Source: Zoogloea sp.
GTDB lineage: Bacteria > Pseudomonadota > Gammaproteobacteria > Burkholderiales > Rhodocyclaceae
Assembly: GCA_016703645.1 (NCBI GenBank)
Contig: JADJBR010000009.1
Location: 1,189,501-1,253,500, forward strand
Direction: 5' to 3'
Length of the DNA stretch: 64,000 bases
The position numbers and the translations under genes were made by a program. Under the pieces are notes generated by a model. It was not told the DNA's origin. It worked only from the letters and a program-made list of their open reading frames with translations, and did no database searches. Shown piece after piece: positions 9,591 through 18,177 of the stretch (positions are counted from its first letter, which is position 1; every line of letters starts with the position of its first letter).

Positions 9591-10412
9591 TCAGGACGGC
9601 TGGCGCAGCACCTGGTGGGGCGCAGGGATGGGCCAACCATTGGCACTGCCGACTTCGGCCAGGGCCTTGTTGGTATCGAAATAGACTTGCCAGTAGTGGT
9701 CGTTGTGACAGTAGGGGCGCACTACGAGCTTGGTGCCGGCCGCATTGAACTCCAGGATCTCCACGTCGGGTGCCGGGTCCGTGGCCACGTTGGGGATCTG
9801 GATGATGCGGGCGCGGATCAGTTCCATCGCTTGCTTGGGATCGACGGCATGGGCGAGCTGGGCCGTCAGATCCACCCGGCGGCAGGGATTGAGGGTGTAG
9901 TTGACGATATTGTCGGAGAAAAGCTTGTTGTTGCCGATGGTGGTGCGCACGTTGTCGGGCTGGTCAATGGTGGTGGCGAACAGCCCGATTTCCTTTACGG
10001 TGCCGGTGATGCCGGCGCCGCTGATGAAGTCACCCACCTTGAACGGGCGCAGGATGATCAGGAAGGCACCCGCGGCAAAGTTGGACAGCAGGCCGCTCCA
10101 GGCCACGCCGATGGCCACGCCGGCTGCGGCGATGAGGGCGGCGAAGCTGGTGGTCTCGATGCCGAAGACCGACAGGATGACGATGACCAGCACGATGCGC
10201 ATGATCACGCGCAGGGTGGCTTCCACGTAACGGACGAGGGTGGGCTCGACCTTTTGACGGGTCATGCCGCGGCTGGAGAGGTTGCCGATGAGGTTGATAA
10301 CCCATCCGCCGATGATCCACAGGGCGATTGCGCCGGCAAGTTTCCAGCCGAGGGGAATCAGGTAGGTGGTGACAAGCGTGCTGACGTCCAGGTTGCTGGT
10401 ATCGATGGCCAT
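9591..10412 (-). CDS. mscS: Small-conductance mechanosensitive channel MscS
   Basis: 273 aa, full length. Three N-terminal membrane helices: about residues 19-43, 66-86 (IMRIVLVIVILSVFGIET) and the pore helix AALIAAAGVAIGVAWSGLLSNFAAGAFLIILRPF. The last has the Ala/Gly-packed pattern of the MscS TM3 pore. The beta-domain segment VGDFISGAGITGTVKEIGLFATTI follows. It releases solutes on hypo-osmotic shock. The ATG is preceded by GAGG/GGAG-like sequence (CATGGAGGAACT on the plus strand is its complement region). It is a single-gene unit ending at the 9550 hairpin. Confidence 0.95.
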   Translation of the reverse strand: MAIDTSNLDVSTLVTTYLIPLGWKLAGAIALWIIGGWVINLIGNLSSRGMTRQKVEPTLVRYVEATLRVIMRIVLVIVILSVFGIETTSFAALIAAAGVAIGVAWSGLLSNFAAGAFLIILRPFKVGDFISGAGITGTVKEIGLFATTIDQPDNVRTTIGNNKLFSDNIVNYTLNPCRRVDLTAQLAHAVDPKQAMELIRARIIQIPNVATDPAPDVEILEFNAAGTKLVVRPYCHNDHYWQVYFDTNKALAEVGSANGWPIPAPHQVLRQPS

Positions 10413-10505
10413 GGAGGAACTCCGTGGTGATAGGGGGATACCAGTCTAACGGCTGGGATAGGAGGGATTCCTCATGTCATGTTAATTTTTGTGGCTCATT
10501 CTGTG

Positions 10506-10970
10506 TCAGGGCAACAGGGTCAGGAAGCGCTCGGGGGTGAGGATGGCAAACTGGCTGGCGATCACCGGACGTTTCCCCAGTTTCAGGACCAGCTTGTCCC
10601 GGCTCAGCAGGGCGCGGGCACCGCTGTCGCGGGCCACTTCGAGAAACTTCTGATCATCCCGGTCAAGGCACTTGGGAAGCTCACAGTCCGGGTGTGCGAG
10701 GGGTTCGATCAGGATGCAGCGGGAGCGATAGCGCTCTGCAATCGCCTGCTGGCGCTCAGGGGGTTGATTGAACTGGGCGTATGCCAGGACGCGGGACAGC
10801 TCGATCAGGCAGTCCTCGCGGGTGAAGGGCTGCAGGGCACCGTTCTCCACTGCGGCGCGAAGGCGTAGCAGCGCCGGATCTTCGAACATCCACAGGGACA
10901 ACACCACATTGGTGTCGAGAATGACCGGCAGGCCATCGGGGAGAGGGGCTTCGAGGGGATAGGTGGCCAC
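10506..10970 (-). CDS. PIN-domain putative endoribonuclease
   Basis: PIN-fold nuclease of the putative toxin COG1569 type. The acidic residues are visible in VILDTNVVLSLW, in CLIELSRVL and in CLDRDDQKFLEVA, with ALLSRDK following. I start at GTG 10970 (154 aa). The frame continues upstream to an ATG at 11045, but those 25 residues are encoded by the phaC terminator hairpin and have low-complexity composition. No antitoxin-like ORF is found on either side, so it is a solitary PIN protein; the toxin label is family-based only. Confidence 0.75.
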   Translation of the reverse strand: MATYPLEAPLPDGLPVILDTNVVLSLWMFEDPALLRLRAAVENGALQPFTREDCLIELSRVLAYAQFNQPPERQQAIAERYRSRCILIEPLAHPDCELPKCLDRDDQKFLEVARDSGARALLSRDKLVLKLGKRPVIASQFAILTPERFLTLLP

Positions 10971-11007
10971 GGCAGGCTCTGGAGACAACGGTGAGACTGA
11001 AAAGGAA

Positions 11008-11027
11008 AAGGGGGCCGAAGCCCCCTT
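11008..11027 (-). terminator. Rho-independent terminator of phaC
   Basis: Perfect 8-bp stem AAGGGGGC/GCCCCCTT with a CGAA loop, 23 nt past the phaC stop. On the minus strand it is followed by CTTTTCCTTTT. Confidence 0.8.
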
Positions 11028-11049
11028 GCCCTTTGCAACGGTCAAGCGA

Positions 11050-12876
11050 TCAGGCGGCCTTCTTGGCGTCCAGGCGAGCCTTCACATAGGAGCCCGGTGC
11101 ATCTTCGAGCACCTTGAGGTTGCCGGCGACGGGGTCGCGGGCCGGCACCTTGCTGGCGTCCTGGGCGAGCAGCCAGGCTTGCCAGTCGGTCCACCAGGAG
11201 CCCGGGTGCTGCTCTGCGCCAGCAAAGAAGTCGTCGGCCGTTGCTGGCAGCTTGGCAGCAGGGTTGGTCCAGTAGCCATACTTGTTGGCAGCCGGCGGGT
11301 TGACGATACCGGCGATGTGGCCGGAGCCGCCCAGTACGAAGCGCACGTTGCCGCCGAAGTTGCGGGCACCGGAGTAGGTGCTCTTCCACGGGGCGATGTG
11401 ATCTTCGATGGTCGAGATGAAGTAGGTCGGGACCTTGATCTTGGACAGGTCGATGGCGACGCCGCCGATCTCGATGCCACCGGGCTCCTTCAGCAGATTC
11501 TTCATGTACATGTTGCGCAGGTAGAAACTGTGCATCTTCGCCGGCATGCGCGTGGAATCGGAGTTCCAGTACAGGAGATCGAAGGGGAAGGGGTCCTTGC
11601 CCATCAGGTAGTTGTTCACCACGAAGGACCAGATCAGATCGTTGGCACGCAGCATGTTGAAGGTGCCGGCCATTTCGGAGCCTTCCAGGTAACCGCGCTC
11701 GAACATCTTCTTCTCGAGGCTGGACACCTGGCCTTCATCGATGAACACGCCCAGTTCGCCCGGATCGGCAAAGTCGGTCATGGTGGTGAAGAAGGTGCCG
11801 GAGGCCAGCCGCTTGTCCTTCTTGCCGGCCATGTAGGCCAGGGTGGTGGCGAGCAGGGTGCCGCCCAGGCAGTAGCCGGCTGCGTTGATCTCCTTGGCGC
11901 CGGTCTGTTCGACGATGGCGTCGACTGCGGCCAGGGTGCCTTCGAGCAGGTAGGAGTCGAAGCTCTTCTCGGCCTGGCGCTCGTCAGGGTTGACCCAGGA
12001 GATCACGAAGACCGTGTGGCCTTGATCGACGCACCACTTGATGTAGGAGTTCTTCTCGCGCAGGTCGAGGATGTAGAACTTGTTGATCCACGGCGGCACG
12101 ATCATCAGCGGACGCTTGGACACGTCGGGGGTGCTCGGCGTGTATTGCAGCAGCTGCATCATGTCGTTCTGGAAGACGACCTTGCCCGGGGTGGTGGCGA
12201 CGTTCTTGCCCAGCTCGAAAGCCGTGGTGTCGGTCATCTTGACGCGCAGGTTGCCGCCGCCGTCTTCCACGTCGCGCAGCAGGTTGTTCAGGCCCTTGAT
12301 GAGGTTCTGACCGTGGCTCTTGACCGTCTCGCGGAAGACTTCCGGGTTGGTCAGGGCGAAGTTGGAGGGGGACAGGGCGTCGATGTACTGACGGGTGTAG
12401 AAGTTGACCTTCTTCTGGCTCTGATCATCCAGGCCGTCAACGCTGCTCACGGTGTCATGGATGTGACGGGCGGCGATGAGGTAGGACTGCTTCATGAAGT
12501 CGAACAGGAAGTGCTCCTGCCATTCTTCGTCCTTGAAGCGCTTGTCGTCCTTGGCCGGGGTGGCCACCGGGCTGCCGGCGCCCACGCCGGTGAGGCGCAT
12601 CATGGAGTGCTGCCACAGGGAGAAGTAGTCCCACACCAGGTTCATCTGGGCCTGGGCGAGGCGGTAGGGGTTGGCCAGCAGCTTGCCCATCATGTCCATG
12701 AAGGCCTGGGCGATGCCCAGCTCGTCGGCGGGGGCGGTGATGCCCTTCTTGACCTGCTTCTGGATGTGATCGGCCAGCAGCTTGGAGGCCCGTTGCGCGA
12801 CTTCAGCGTAGGTCTTGGCGACTTCTTTGGGGTCCGGCAGTTCGGACTTGGCAACTTCTTTGTCTTGCGCAGCCAT
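11050..12876 (-). CDS. phaC: Class I poly(3-hydroxyalkanoate) synthase
   Basis: 608 aa from the ATG at 12876 (GGAGAG about 9 nt upstream), the usual class I length. It polymerises (R)-3-hydroxyacyl-CoA into PHA granules. The lipase-box cysteine lies in AAGYCLGGTLL (GxCxG). PPWINKFYILDL and the C-terminal HIAGIVNPP (catalytic His region) are also present. It ends with the typical DAPGSYVKARL. No phaA, phaB or phasin gene is next to it; the upstream MBL hydrolase is 14 bp away and probably cotranscribed. A strong terminator follows. Confidence 0.96.
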   Translation of the reverse strand: MAAQDKEVAKSELPDPKEVAKTYAEVAQRASKLLADHIQKQVKKGITAPADELGIAQAFMDMMGKLLANPYRLAQAQMNLVWDYFSLWQHSMMRLTGVGAGSPVATPAKDDKRFKDEEWQEHFLFDFMKQSYLIAARHIHDTVSSVDGLDDQSQKKVNFYTRQYIDALSPSNFALTNPEVFRETVKSHGQNLIKGLNNLLRDVEDGGGNLRVKMTDTTAFELGKNVATTPGKVVFQNDMMQLLQYTPSTPDVSKRPLMIVPPWINKFYILDLREKNSYIKWCVDQGHTVFVISWVNPDERQAEKSFDSYLLEGTLAAVDAIVEQTGAKEINAAGYCLGGTLLATTLAYMAGKKDKRLASGTFFTTMTDFADPGELGVFIDEGQVSSLEKKMFERGYLEGSEMAGTFNMLRANDLIWSFVVNNYLMGKDPFPFDLLYWNSDSTRMPAKMHSFYLRNMYMKNLLKEPGGIEIGGVAIDLSKIKVPTYFISTIEDHIAPWKSTYSGARNFGGNVRFVLGGSGHIAGIVNPPAANKYGYWTNPAAKLPATADDFFAGAEQHPGSWWTDWQAWLLAQDASKVPARDPVAGNLKVLEDAPGSYVKARLDAKKAA

Positions 12877-12890
12877 TCTCGGGCTCTCCT

Positions 12891-13916
12891 TTATTGATGG
12901 CTTATGACGAAACGGACGATCCCATCGGTTTCCCCTGAACGGCACAATTTTCTCTTGTGCACAAGATGGTTCAGGTGAGCGATGGCTTCTCCCATGGCAA
13001 ACATGACCTGGTGCGTGTCCAGTTCTCGCGGGAAAAGGGTTGCAAGAAGCTCCCCCGCGCAGTGCGGCACGGTACAGGCGGCGAGAAGTTCCGCACAGCG
13101 GTCGGCATGGTGCTCGACGAGCTGATCCACGCGCAAACCGATGTTTCGGAACGGGCTCCCGTGGGATGGTAGCACGAGCGTGGCTGCGGGCAACTGCTTG
13201 AAACCGCGGATTGAATCGAGGAATCGTCCCAGTGGATCGTCATCCGGCGTGGCGGCAAATACGCTCACGTTGGTGGAAATGCGGGGTAGCAGCATGTCGC
13301 CCGAAATCAGTACGCCAGCGGACTCGCAATGCAGTGACATATGCTCGGGCGAGTGGCCGTGTCCGGTGATCACCGTCCAGTGGCGGCCGCCGATCTCCAG
13401 GCTGTCTCCGCCGATCACCCGGTCGTAGCGGGCCGGCAGGGACGGGACGCCCCGCTTGTAGGCGTTGCCACGGCTGGCGAGCGCGTTGCAACGTTCCCCG
13501 TCGAGGCCATGCTGGCGAAACTGGGTGACCATGTCGGTCACGTTGTAGCCAGGTAGCTGGTTCCACAGGGCGTGACCGCCGAGGAATTCACCCAGGGTCA
13601 TGGTGACCGGTGCGCCGGTCTTTTCGGCAAGCCACTGGGCCAGGCCCAGGTGGTCCGGGTGGCAGTGGGTGACGATGATCCGTGTCACCGGCCGGCCAAG
13701 TCCGTCGAGGATGGTATTCCACGCATCCTGACTGCCTTCAAGCCCGTAGCCGGTATCGACGATCACGAGCCCCTCGCCATCCTCGATCAGCCACAAATTG
13801 ATGTGGTTGAGCGCAAAGGGCAGGGGCATCCGGATCCAATGCACCCCGGGTGCGACTTGTCGGGTCTCGCCGGCTGTGGGCACGGTCTCGAAGGGGTAGT
13901 CCAGTGTCGCTGTCAT
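12891..13916 (-). CDS. MBL-fold metallo-hydrolase
   Basis: 341 aa from the ATG at 13916, with AGGAGAAG about 7 nt upstream. The metal-binding motif THCHPDHLG (HxHxDH) is near residue 80, with later ligands in GHGHSPEH and ISGDMLLP, and HGSPF near the end. The C-terminal helical region resembles the winged-helix extension of LACTB2/glyoxalase-II-like hydrolases. The substrate is unknown; acyl-thioester hydrolysis is a reasonable guess given the 14-bp spacing to phaC, but not shown by the sequence. Confidence 0.85.
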   Translation of the reverse strand: MTATLDYPFETVPTAGETRQVAPGVHWIRMPLPFALNHINLWLIEDGEGLVIVDTGYGLEGSQDAWNTILDGLGRPVTRIIVTHCHPDHLGLAQWLAEKTGAPVTMTLGEFLGGHALWNQLPGYNVTDMVTQFRQHGLDGERCNALASRGNAYKRGVPSLPARYDRVIGGDSLEIGGRHWTVITGHGHSPEHMSLHCESAGVLISGDMLLPRISTNVSVFAATPDDDPLGRFLDSIRGFKQLPAATLVLPSHGSPFRNIGLRVDQLVEHHADRCAELLAACTVPHCAGELLATLFPRELDTHQVMFAMGEAIAHLNHLVHKRKLCRSGETDGIVRFVISHQ

Positions 13917-14035
13917 CCAATTCTTCTCCTGTTGTTTCCAGTGGGTTGTTTCGCTTCGCCGCGTTGCCCGGGGCTGCGAAATCTGATTTACTGCGCCTCG
14001 TTCCCTACGCGAAAGCATGTTCTGCGCCGGACCCG

Positions 14036-14473
14036 ATGAGCCAGGAAGAAACCTACACCATTACCGAACTCGCCCGTGAATTCGGCATCACTCCGCGAGC
14101 CATCCGTTTTTACGAGGATGAAGGCCTCCTGGCGCCGACCCGTGCCGGTCGCAATCGCATCTATGCCAAGCGTGACCGCACCCGGCTGCGCCTCGTCCTG
14201 CGCGGCAAGCGCCTGGGATTGTCCCTGGCCGAGATCGGCGAGCTGCTTGGCATGTACGACGGCGTGCGCAATTCGGCGCCCCAGCTCCGTCGTTTTCTGT
14301 CCGTGCTGGATGAGCGTCGGCGGGTGATCGAGCAGCAGCGTGAGGACATCGTTGCCGTTCTGGGCGAAATTGGCATGCTTGAAAAGCAATGCTTGGAATT
14401 GTTGGCCGAGAATCCCGAAGGTGCTGCCGAAGCCCGCGCTGAACTTGCCGCACGTCTGCGCGAAGGCGGATGA
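14036..14473 (+). CDS. MerR-family transcriptional regulator
   Basis: 145 aa from the ATG at 14036. The N-terminal winged HTH is TYTITELAREFGITPRAIRFYEDEGLLAPTR, followed by a coiled-coil dimerisation helix (residues 75-125). No effector-domain cysteines of metal sensors are present, so it resembles the LiuR/AtuR-like MerR regulators of acyl-CoA catabolism rather than metal or redox sensors. It is divergent from the MBL-phaC unit and immediately upstream of a perfect palindrome and a hotdog thioesterase, its likely target. The ligand is unknown. Confidence 0.88.
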   Translation: MSQEETYTITELAREFGITPRAIRFYEDEGLLAPTRAGRNRIYAKRDRTRLRLVLRGKRLGLSLAEIGELLGMYDGVRNSAPQLRRFLSVLDERRRVIEQQREDIVAVLGEIGMLEKQCLELLAENPEGAAEARAELAARLREGG

Positions 14474-14488
14474 TTTTTACCACTAAAG

Positions 14489-14508
14489 TTACGTTTACGT
14501 AAACGTAA
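14489..14508. promoter_or_regulatory. Perfect 20-bp palindrome, candidate MerR operator
   Basis: TTACGTTTACGTAAACGTAA reads identically on both strands. It lies 15 bp after the MerR stop and 42 bp before the TTG start of the thioesterase gene. The AT-rich composition stands out from the GC-rich surroundings. Similar ACGTnnACGT dyads are reported for MerR-type regulators of branched-chain acyl-CoA genes, so binding by the upstream regulator is the simplest reading. Confidence 0.65.
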
Positions 14509-14550
14509 AAAAGCGGCTCGCCGAAGCGGACCAAACCGAGGAAACCTGCC

Positions 14551-15021
14551 TTGACCCGCCCACCCCTGGAGCCTTTCCACCCCCGCGATCCCGACTATGT
14601 CGGCAGAGTGCGCGCCAGTTTTGACCTGCAACAGGCCATGCGTCTGATCGGCGCCCATCTTGCGGTGGTCGAGCCCGGCTATACGGAGATCCACCTGCCT
14701 TACCGGCAGGAGATCACCCAGCAGCATGGTTTCATCCACGGCGGGGTGGTCGGGATGATTGCAGACTCGGCCGCCGGCTATGCCGCCAACACACTCACCC
14801 CGGCCGACAGCAGCGTGCTCACCGTCGAGTACAAGCTCAACCTGATCGCCCCGGCCGACGGGGAACGCCTGGTGGCCCGTGGCGAGGTGATCCGATCAGG
14901 GCGCACGCTGATCATCACGAAGGCCGAGGTCTTCGCCATCAAGGCCGAGCAATGGACGCTGTGTGCGGTGATGCAGCAGACCATCATGGCCATGCATGGG
15001 CGCAAGGAGAAAGGGGTTTGA
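14551..15021 (+). CDS. PaaI-type hotdog thioesterase
   Basis: 156 aa, starting at TTG 14551 with GAGGAAA ahead of it. Hotdog-fold core with HGFIHGGVVGMIADSAAGYAAN, the catalytic HGG..D pattern of PaaI/YdiI-like acyl-CoA thioesterases. LTVEYKLNLIAPADGERLVARGEV provides the central strands. It is the first gene after the palindrome and probably controlled by the MerR regulator. Likely hydrolyses an aromatic or medium-chain acyl-CoA; substrate not readable. Confidence 0.85.
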   Translation: MTRPPLEPFHPRDPDYVGRVRASFDLQQAMRLIGAHLAVVEPGYTEIHLPYRQEITQQHGFIHGGVVGMIADSAAGYAANTLTPADSSVLTVEYKLNLIAPADGERLVARGEVIRSGRTLIITKAEVFAIKAEQWTLCAVMQQTIMAMHGRKEKGV

Positions 15022-15036
15022 GCGCTCGTGAATGAA

Positions 15037-15147
15037 CCTGCTGCACGGCCCGATTGCACCCCTGCGACGCGCACCGCACCCCTTGTGAGCCTGCGCTTCT
15101 CGACACGAAGTCGAACGGATCGCGACGATTTCTTAACAAGCGCTGAG
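15037..15147. repeat. Dispersed intergenic element, copy 2
   Basis: Partner of the element at 8599-8710; positions 15054-15147 align to 8617-8710 without gaps. It occupies most of the 219-bp gap between the thioesterase and the GNAT/carbonic anhydrase gene. I see no ORF or clear hairpin in the remainder of this gap. Confidence 0.5.
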
Positions 15148-15240
15148 CGCAGCCGGCGGGGGCCACACACGTTCATGATGAAACGTACGGCGCGGCAGGG
15201 TATCTTGTCGGGCTGTCTCAACTTTGAGGATGAGTGACCG

Positions 15241-16383
15241 ATGGCAGTAATCTTTCGCATCCTGGGTGATGATGACCATGCCGAGATTGAGCATGTCCGG
15301 CAGTTTTTCCGCAACTATGCGGGATGGCTGGGTGTCGATCTGGGCTATCAGAACTTTGCCGAGGAGATGGCCTCGCTGCCCGGGGCCTATTCGCCCCCCA
15401 CCGGGCGTCTTTTCTTTGCCGAGCTGGATGGACGGCCCGCCGGCTGCATCGGCATCCGGGCGGCCACCGAAGGCGTCTGCGAGATGAAGCGTCTATACGT
15501 GGAGCCGGAGTCGCGGGGCAGCGGTGTCGGCCGCGAGCTCGCCCTTGCCGCCATCAAGGCCGCCAAGAGTCTGGGTTATCGCAAGGTCATGCTGGATACC
15601 CTGCCGGCCATGCGCATTGCCGTGAAGCTCTATCGGGAGCTGGGTTTCAAGGAGGCGCCGGCCTACTACCCGACGCCGATCGAAGGCACCATGTTCCTCG
15701 CCCTCGACCTGGAAAACTGGTCGGAATCCGAGATCAAGAACGAGAACCTCTTTCACCTCTTCGACTACAACCTGGCGTGGTCGCGCAAGATGCGCCAGGT
15801 GGATCCGGGCTTCTTCGAGAAGCTGTCCACCCTGCAGAACCCCGAATACCTTTGGATAGGCTGCTCCGATTCCCGCGTGCCGGCCAACGAGATCATCGGT
15901 CTGCTGCCGGGCGAGGTCTTCGTGCATCGCAACGTGGCCAACGTGGTGGTGCATACCGATCTCAACTGCCTGTCGGTGATCCAGTTTGCCGTTGATGTAT
16001 TGAAGGTCAAGCACATCATGGTCGTGGGCCACTACGGCTGCGGTGGCGTGAAGGCGGCCCTCAAGCGTGAGCGGGTCGGGCTGGTGGACCTGTGGCTGCG
16101 CCATGTGCAGGACGTCCATGTCAAACACCTGGATCGGGTCGAGCTGCTGCCCCCTGAAATGCGGCATGACCGCCTGTGCGAGTTGAACGCCCTGGAGCAG
16201 GTGGTGAACGTGTGCCAGACCATCGTCGTCCAGGATGCCTGGAAACGGGGGCAGCCCCTCACCGTGCATGGCTGGGTGTATGGCCTGAAGGACGGCCTGA
16301 TCCGTGACCTTGGCATCAATGTGAGCCGTCGTGAGGATCTCATGCCCCGTTATTTTTCCGCCCTCGAGACCCTCGAAGCGTGA
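15241..16383 (+). CDS. GNAT acetyltransferase / beta-carbonic anhydrase fusion
   Basis: 380 aa with two complete domains. Residues 1-158 are a GNAT N-acetyltransferase (CEMKRLYVEPESRGSGVGRELALAAI with the RGSGVG acetyl-CoA loop, then KLYRELGFKEAPAYYPTP). Residues 165-380 are a beta-class carbonic anhydrase: C208, D210 and R212 in IGCSDSRVP, HRN at 229-231, and zinc ligands H264 and C267 in GHYGCGG. There is no stop or frameshift between the domains and the linker is short (SESEIKNENL). The CA interconverts CO2 and bicarbonate; the acetyl acceptor is unknown. Its stop overlaps the next start by 4 nt. Confidence 0.93.
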   Translation: MAVIFRILGDDDHAEIEHVRQFFRNYAGWLGVDLGYQNFAEEMASLPGAYSPPTGRLFFAELDGRPAGCIGIRAATEGVCEMKRLYVEPESRGSGVGRELALAAIKAAKSLGYRKVMLDTLPAMRIAVKLYRELGFKEAPAYYPTPIEGTMFLALDLENWSESEIKNENLFHLFDYNLAWSRKMRQVDPGFFEKLSTLQNPEYLWIGCSDSRVPANEIIGLLPGEVFVHRNVANVVVHTDLNCLSVIQFAVDVLKVKHIMVVGHYGCGGVKAALKRERVGLVDLWLRHVQDVHVKHLDRVELLPPEMRHDRLCELNALEQVVNVCQTIVVQDAWKRGQPLTVHGWVYGLKDGLIRDLGINVSRREDLMPRYFSALETLEA

Positions 16384-16847
16384 ATGCCGTGCATGACGCG
16401 GCGCGTGGCGTGGCCGAGGGGGTTCTGCGCAAGGAGGTCACCCTTGACGGCCTCAACGCCCGCGGGCAGGGGCATCTGCCCGGCTGGTTCGGCTTCGAGG
16501 CACTCGAGCTCGCCCCCGGGCGGCTTCTTTCGCACCTGACGATCCGTCCCGAGATGCTCGCACCGAATGGTTTCCTGCACGCGGCCACCGTCATTGCCCT
16601 CGCAGACACCAGTGCCGGCTATGCCACTGTTGCCCATCTGCCGGTGGGGGCAGAGAGTTTCACTACCATCGAACTGAAGAGCAACTTCTTCGGCACCCAG
16701 ACTGAAGGCAAACTGTGCTGTGAGGCCAGGGCTGTGCATCTTGGCCGTAGCACCCAGGTGTGGGATGCGGAAGTGAGCAGTGGCGATGGCCGGCGTCTGG
16801 CCCTCTTCCGCTGCACCCAGATGATCCTGTGGCCCAGGGGGGCCTGA
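16380..16847 (+). CDS. Hotdog thioesterase
   Basis: 155 aa starting at GTG 16380, which overlaps the upstream TGA (GTGA). The hotdog core is MLAPNGFLHAATVIALADTSAGYATVAHL, with FTTIELKSNFFGT as the central strand. The usual HGG is replaced by LHAA, as in several PaaI/DUF4442-like members, so activity cannot be assumed. It is translationally coupled to the GNAT/carbonic anhydrase gene. Confidence 0.82.
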   Translation: MNAVHDAARGVAEGVLRKEVTLDGLNARGQGHLPGWFGFEALELAPGRLLSHLTIRPEMLAPNGFLHAATVIALADTSAGYATVAHLPVGAESFTTIELKSNFFGTQTEGKLCCEARAVHLGRSTQVWDAEVSSGDGRRLALFRCTQMILWPRGA

Positions 16848-16864
16848 AAACGGAGGACTACGCC

Positions 16865-17485
16865 ATGGCCGACACCCGGCAGCCCGCTGCACCCATTGAT
16901 TTCTACTTCGACTTTTCCTCGCCCTACGGCTATTTTGCTGCCGAAAAAATCGATGCCCTGGCGGCGCGCTACGGGCGCAACGTGCATTGGCACCCCTTCC
17001 TGCTTGGGGTCACCTTCAAGGTCACCGGCCTGGCGCCACTCCCCACGATCCCCCTCAAGGGCGCCTACTCCCTGCACGACATCGAGCGTTCGGCGCGCTA
17101 TTTCGATCTGCCCTTTCGGCAGCCCAGCGCCTTTCCCATTCCCACCCAGCATGCGGCCAGGGCCTTCCTGTGGCTCAATGACCGCAGTCCGGTGCGGGCA
17201 AAGGCCTTCGGTCTGGCTGCCTACCGGGCTTACTTCGTTGATGATGTGAATATCTCGGATCTCGCAGCGGTGCTCGACCTCGCCGCGGCGCAGGGTGTTA
17301 ACCGTGATGAACTTGCCGGCGTGCTGACGGGCACCGAGATCAAGGCGCGTCTGGCGGCCGAAGTCGATCTGGGGCTGTCGCGCGGGGTATTTGGCTCACC
17401 CTTTGTCTTCGTCGATGGCGAAGCGTTCTGGGGGGCCGATCGTCTTCCCCAGGTGGAGCGGTGGTTGGCCGAAGGGGGCTTCTGA
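16865..17485 (+). CDS. 2-hydroxychromene-2-carboxylate isomerase family (paralogue 1)
   Basis: 206 aa from the ATG at 16865 (GGAGG upstream). DsbA-like thioredoxin fold of the kappa-class GST/HCCA isomerase family: [20 protein letters not shown] at the N-terminus (the SSPY Ser contacts glutathione in the family) and GVFGSPFVFVDGEAFWGADRLPQVERWL at the C-terminus. HCCA isomerases use glutathione in aromatic degradation (naphthalene route), but no other ring-degrading genes are seen here. A closely similar paralogue follows. Confidence 0.88.
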   Translation: MADTRQPAAPIDFYFDFSSPYGYFAAEKIDALAARYGRNVHWHPFLLGVTFKVTGLAPLPTIPLKGAYSLHDIERSARYFDLPFRQPSAFPIPTQHAARAFLWLNDRSPVRAKAFGLAAYRAYFVDDVNISDLAAVLDLAAAQGVNRDELAGVLTGTEIKARLAAEVDLGLSRGVFGSPFVFVDGEAFWGADRLPQVERWLAEGGF

Positions 17486-17573
17486 TCCCAGTGTCGTACC
17501 CGCCACGGCAGGGGGGCAATACAGGGATAATGCCAGCTAAGCGATTCCGACCCTTGAGCTTCCCGGAGACCCC

Positions 17574-18176
17574 ATGTCTGCGCCCATTGATTTCTATTTT
17601 GATTTTTCCTCACCCTACGGCTATCTGGCGTCGGAGCAGATCGACGCACTTGGTGCCAGGCATGGCCGTGCGGTGATGTGGCATGCCATCGTGCTGGATG
17701 CCCAGTTTCAGCCCCAGGGTGGCATGAAGATTCCCGCGGCGCTGATGCGCACCGAGTACGTCAGGCGTGACGTCGAGCGCTCCTCCGCCTATTTCGGTAT
17801 TCCCTACAAGGCACCGGTGCCCTACCCCGTGCATACGGAGCATGCCGCCCGTGCCTTCCAGTGGCTCAGCGACCGCAACCCGGACGAGGCCCGCAGCTTT
17901 GCCCATGCGGTGTTCCGCGCCTATTTCGTCGAAGGCCGCAACATTGCCGAAACCGCCGTCCTGCTGGAGATCGCCGAAGCGCTCAAGCTTGACCGGGAGG
18001 ACGTGTCTGCCGCTTTCTCCGATGCCGCCACCAAGGCTCGCCTGAAGGCCGAGATCGATCTGGCAGAGGCCCGGGGTGTGTTTGGTTCGCCTTTCTTCAT
18101 TGTCGAAGGCGAAGGTTTCTGGGGCAACGATCGCCTGCCGCAGCTCGACCGCTGGCTGGCCAACGGCCCCTTCTGA
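17574..18176 (+). CDS. 2-hydroxychromene-2-carboxylate isomerase family (paralogue 2)
   Basis: 200 aa. It shares the N-terminal [14 protein letters not shown] block, the [24 protein letters not shown] middle and the [28 protein letters not shown] tail with the gene 88 bp upstream, so the pair is a tandem duplication that has since diverged. GGAG precedes the ATG. LOG starts 1 nt after its stop, so it is probably cotranscribed with the downstream formaldehyde genes. A glutathione-dependent isomerase or reductase role is inferred. Confidence 0.88.
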   Translation: MSAPIDFYFDFSSPYGYLASEQIDALGARHGRAVMWHAIVLDAQFQPQGGMKIPAALMRTEYVRRDVERSSAYFGIPYKAPVPYPVHTEHAARAFQWLSDRNPDEARSFAHAVFRAYFVEGRNIAETAVLLEIAEALKLDREDVSAAFSDAATKARLKAEIDLAEARGVFGSPFFIVEGEGFWGNDRLPQLDRWLANGPF

Positions 18177-18177
18177 C

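Noticed and set aside
10506-11045. Toxin-antitoxin pair with the PIN gene
   Set aside because: No small partner ORF on either side; neighbours are phaC and mscS.
10963-12897. 644-codon plus-strand ORF
   Set aside because: Exact antisense of phaC; glycine/valine/histidine-rich translation without family motifs, a usual shadow in GC-rich DNA.
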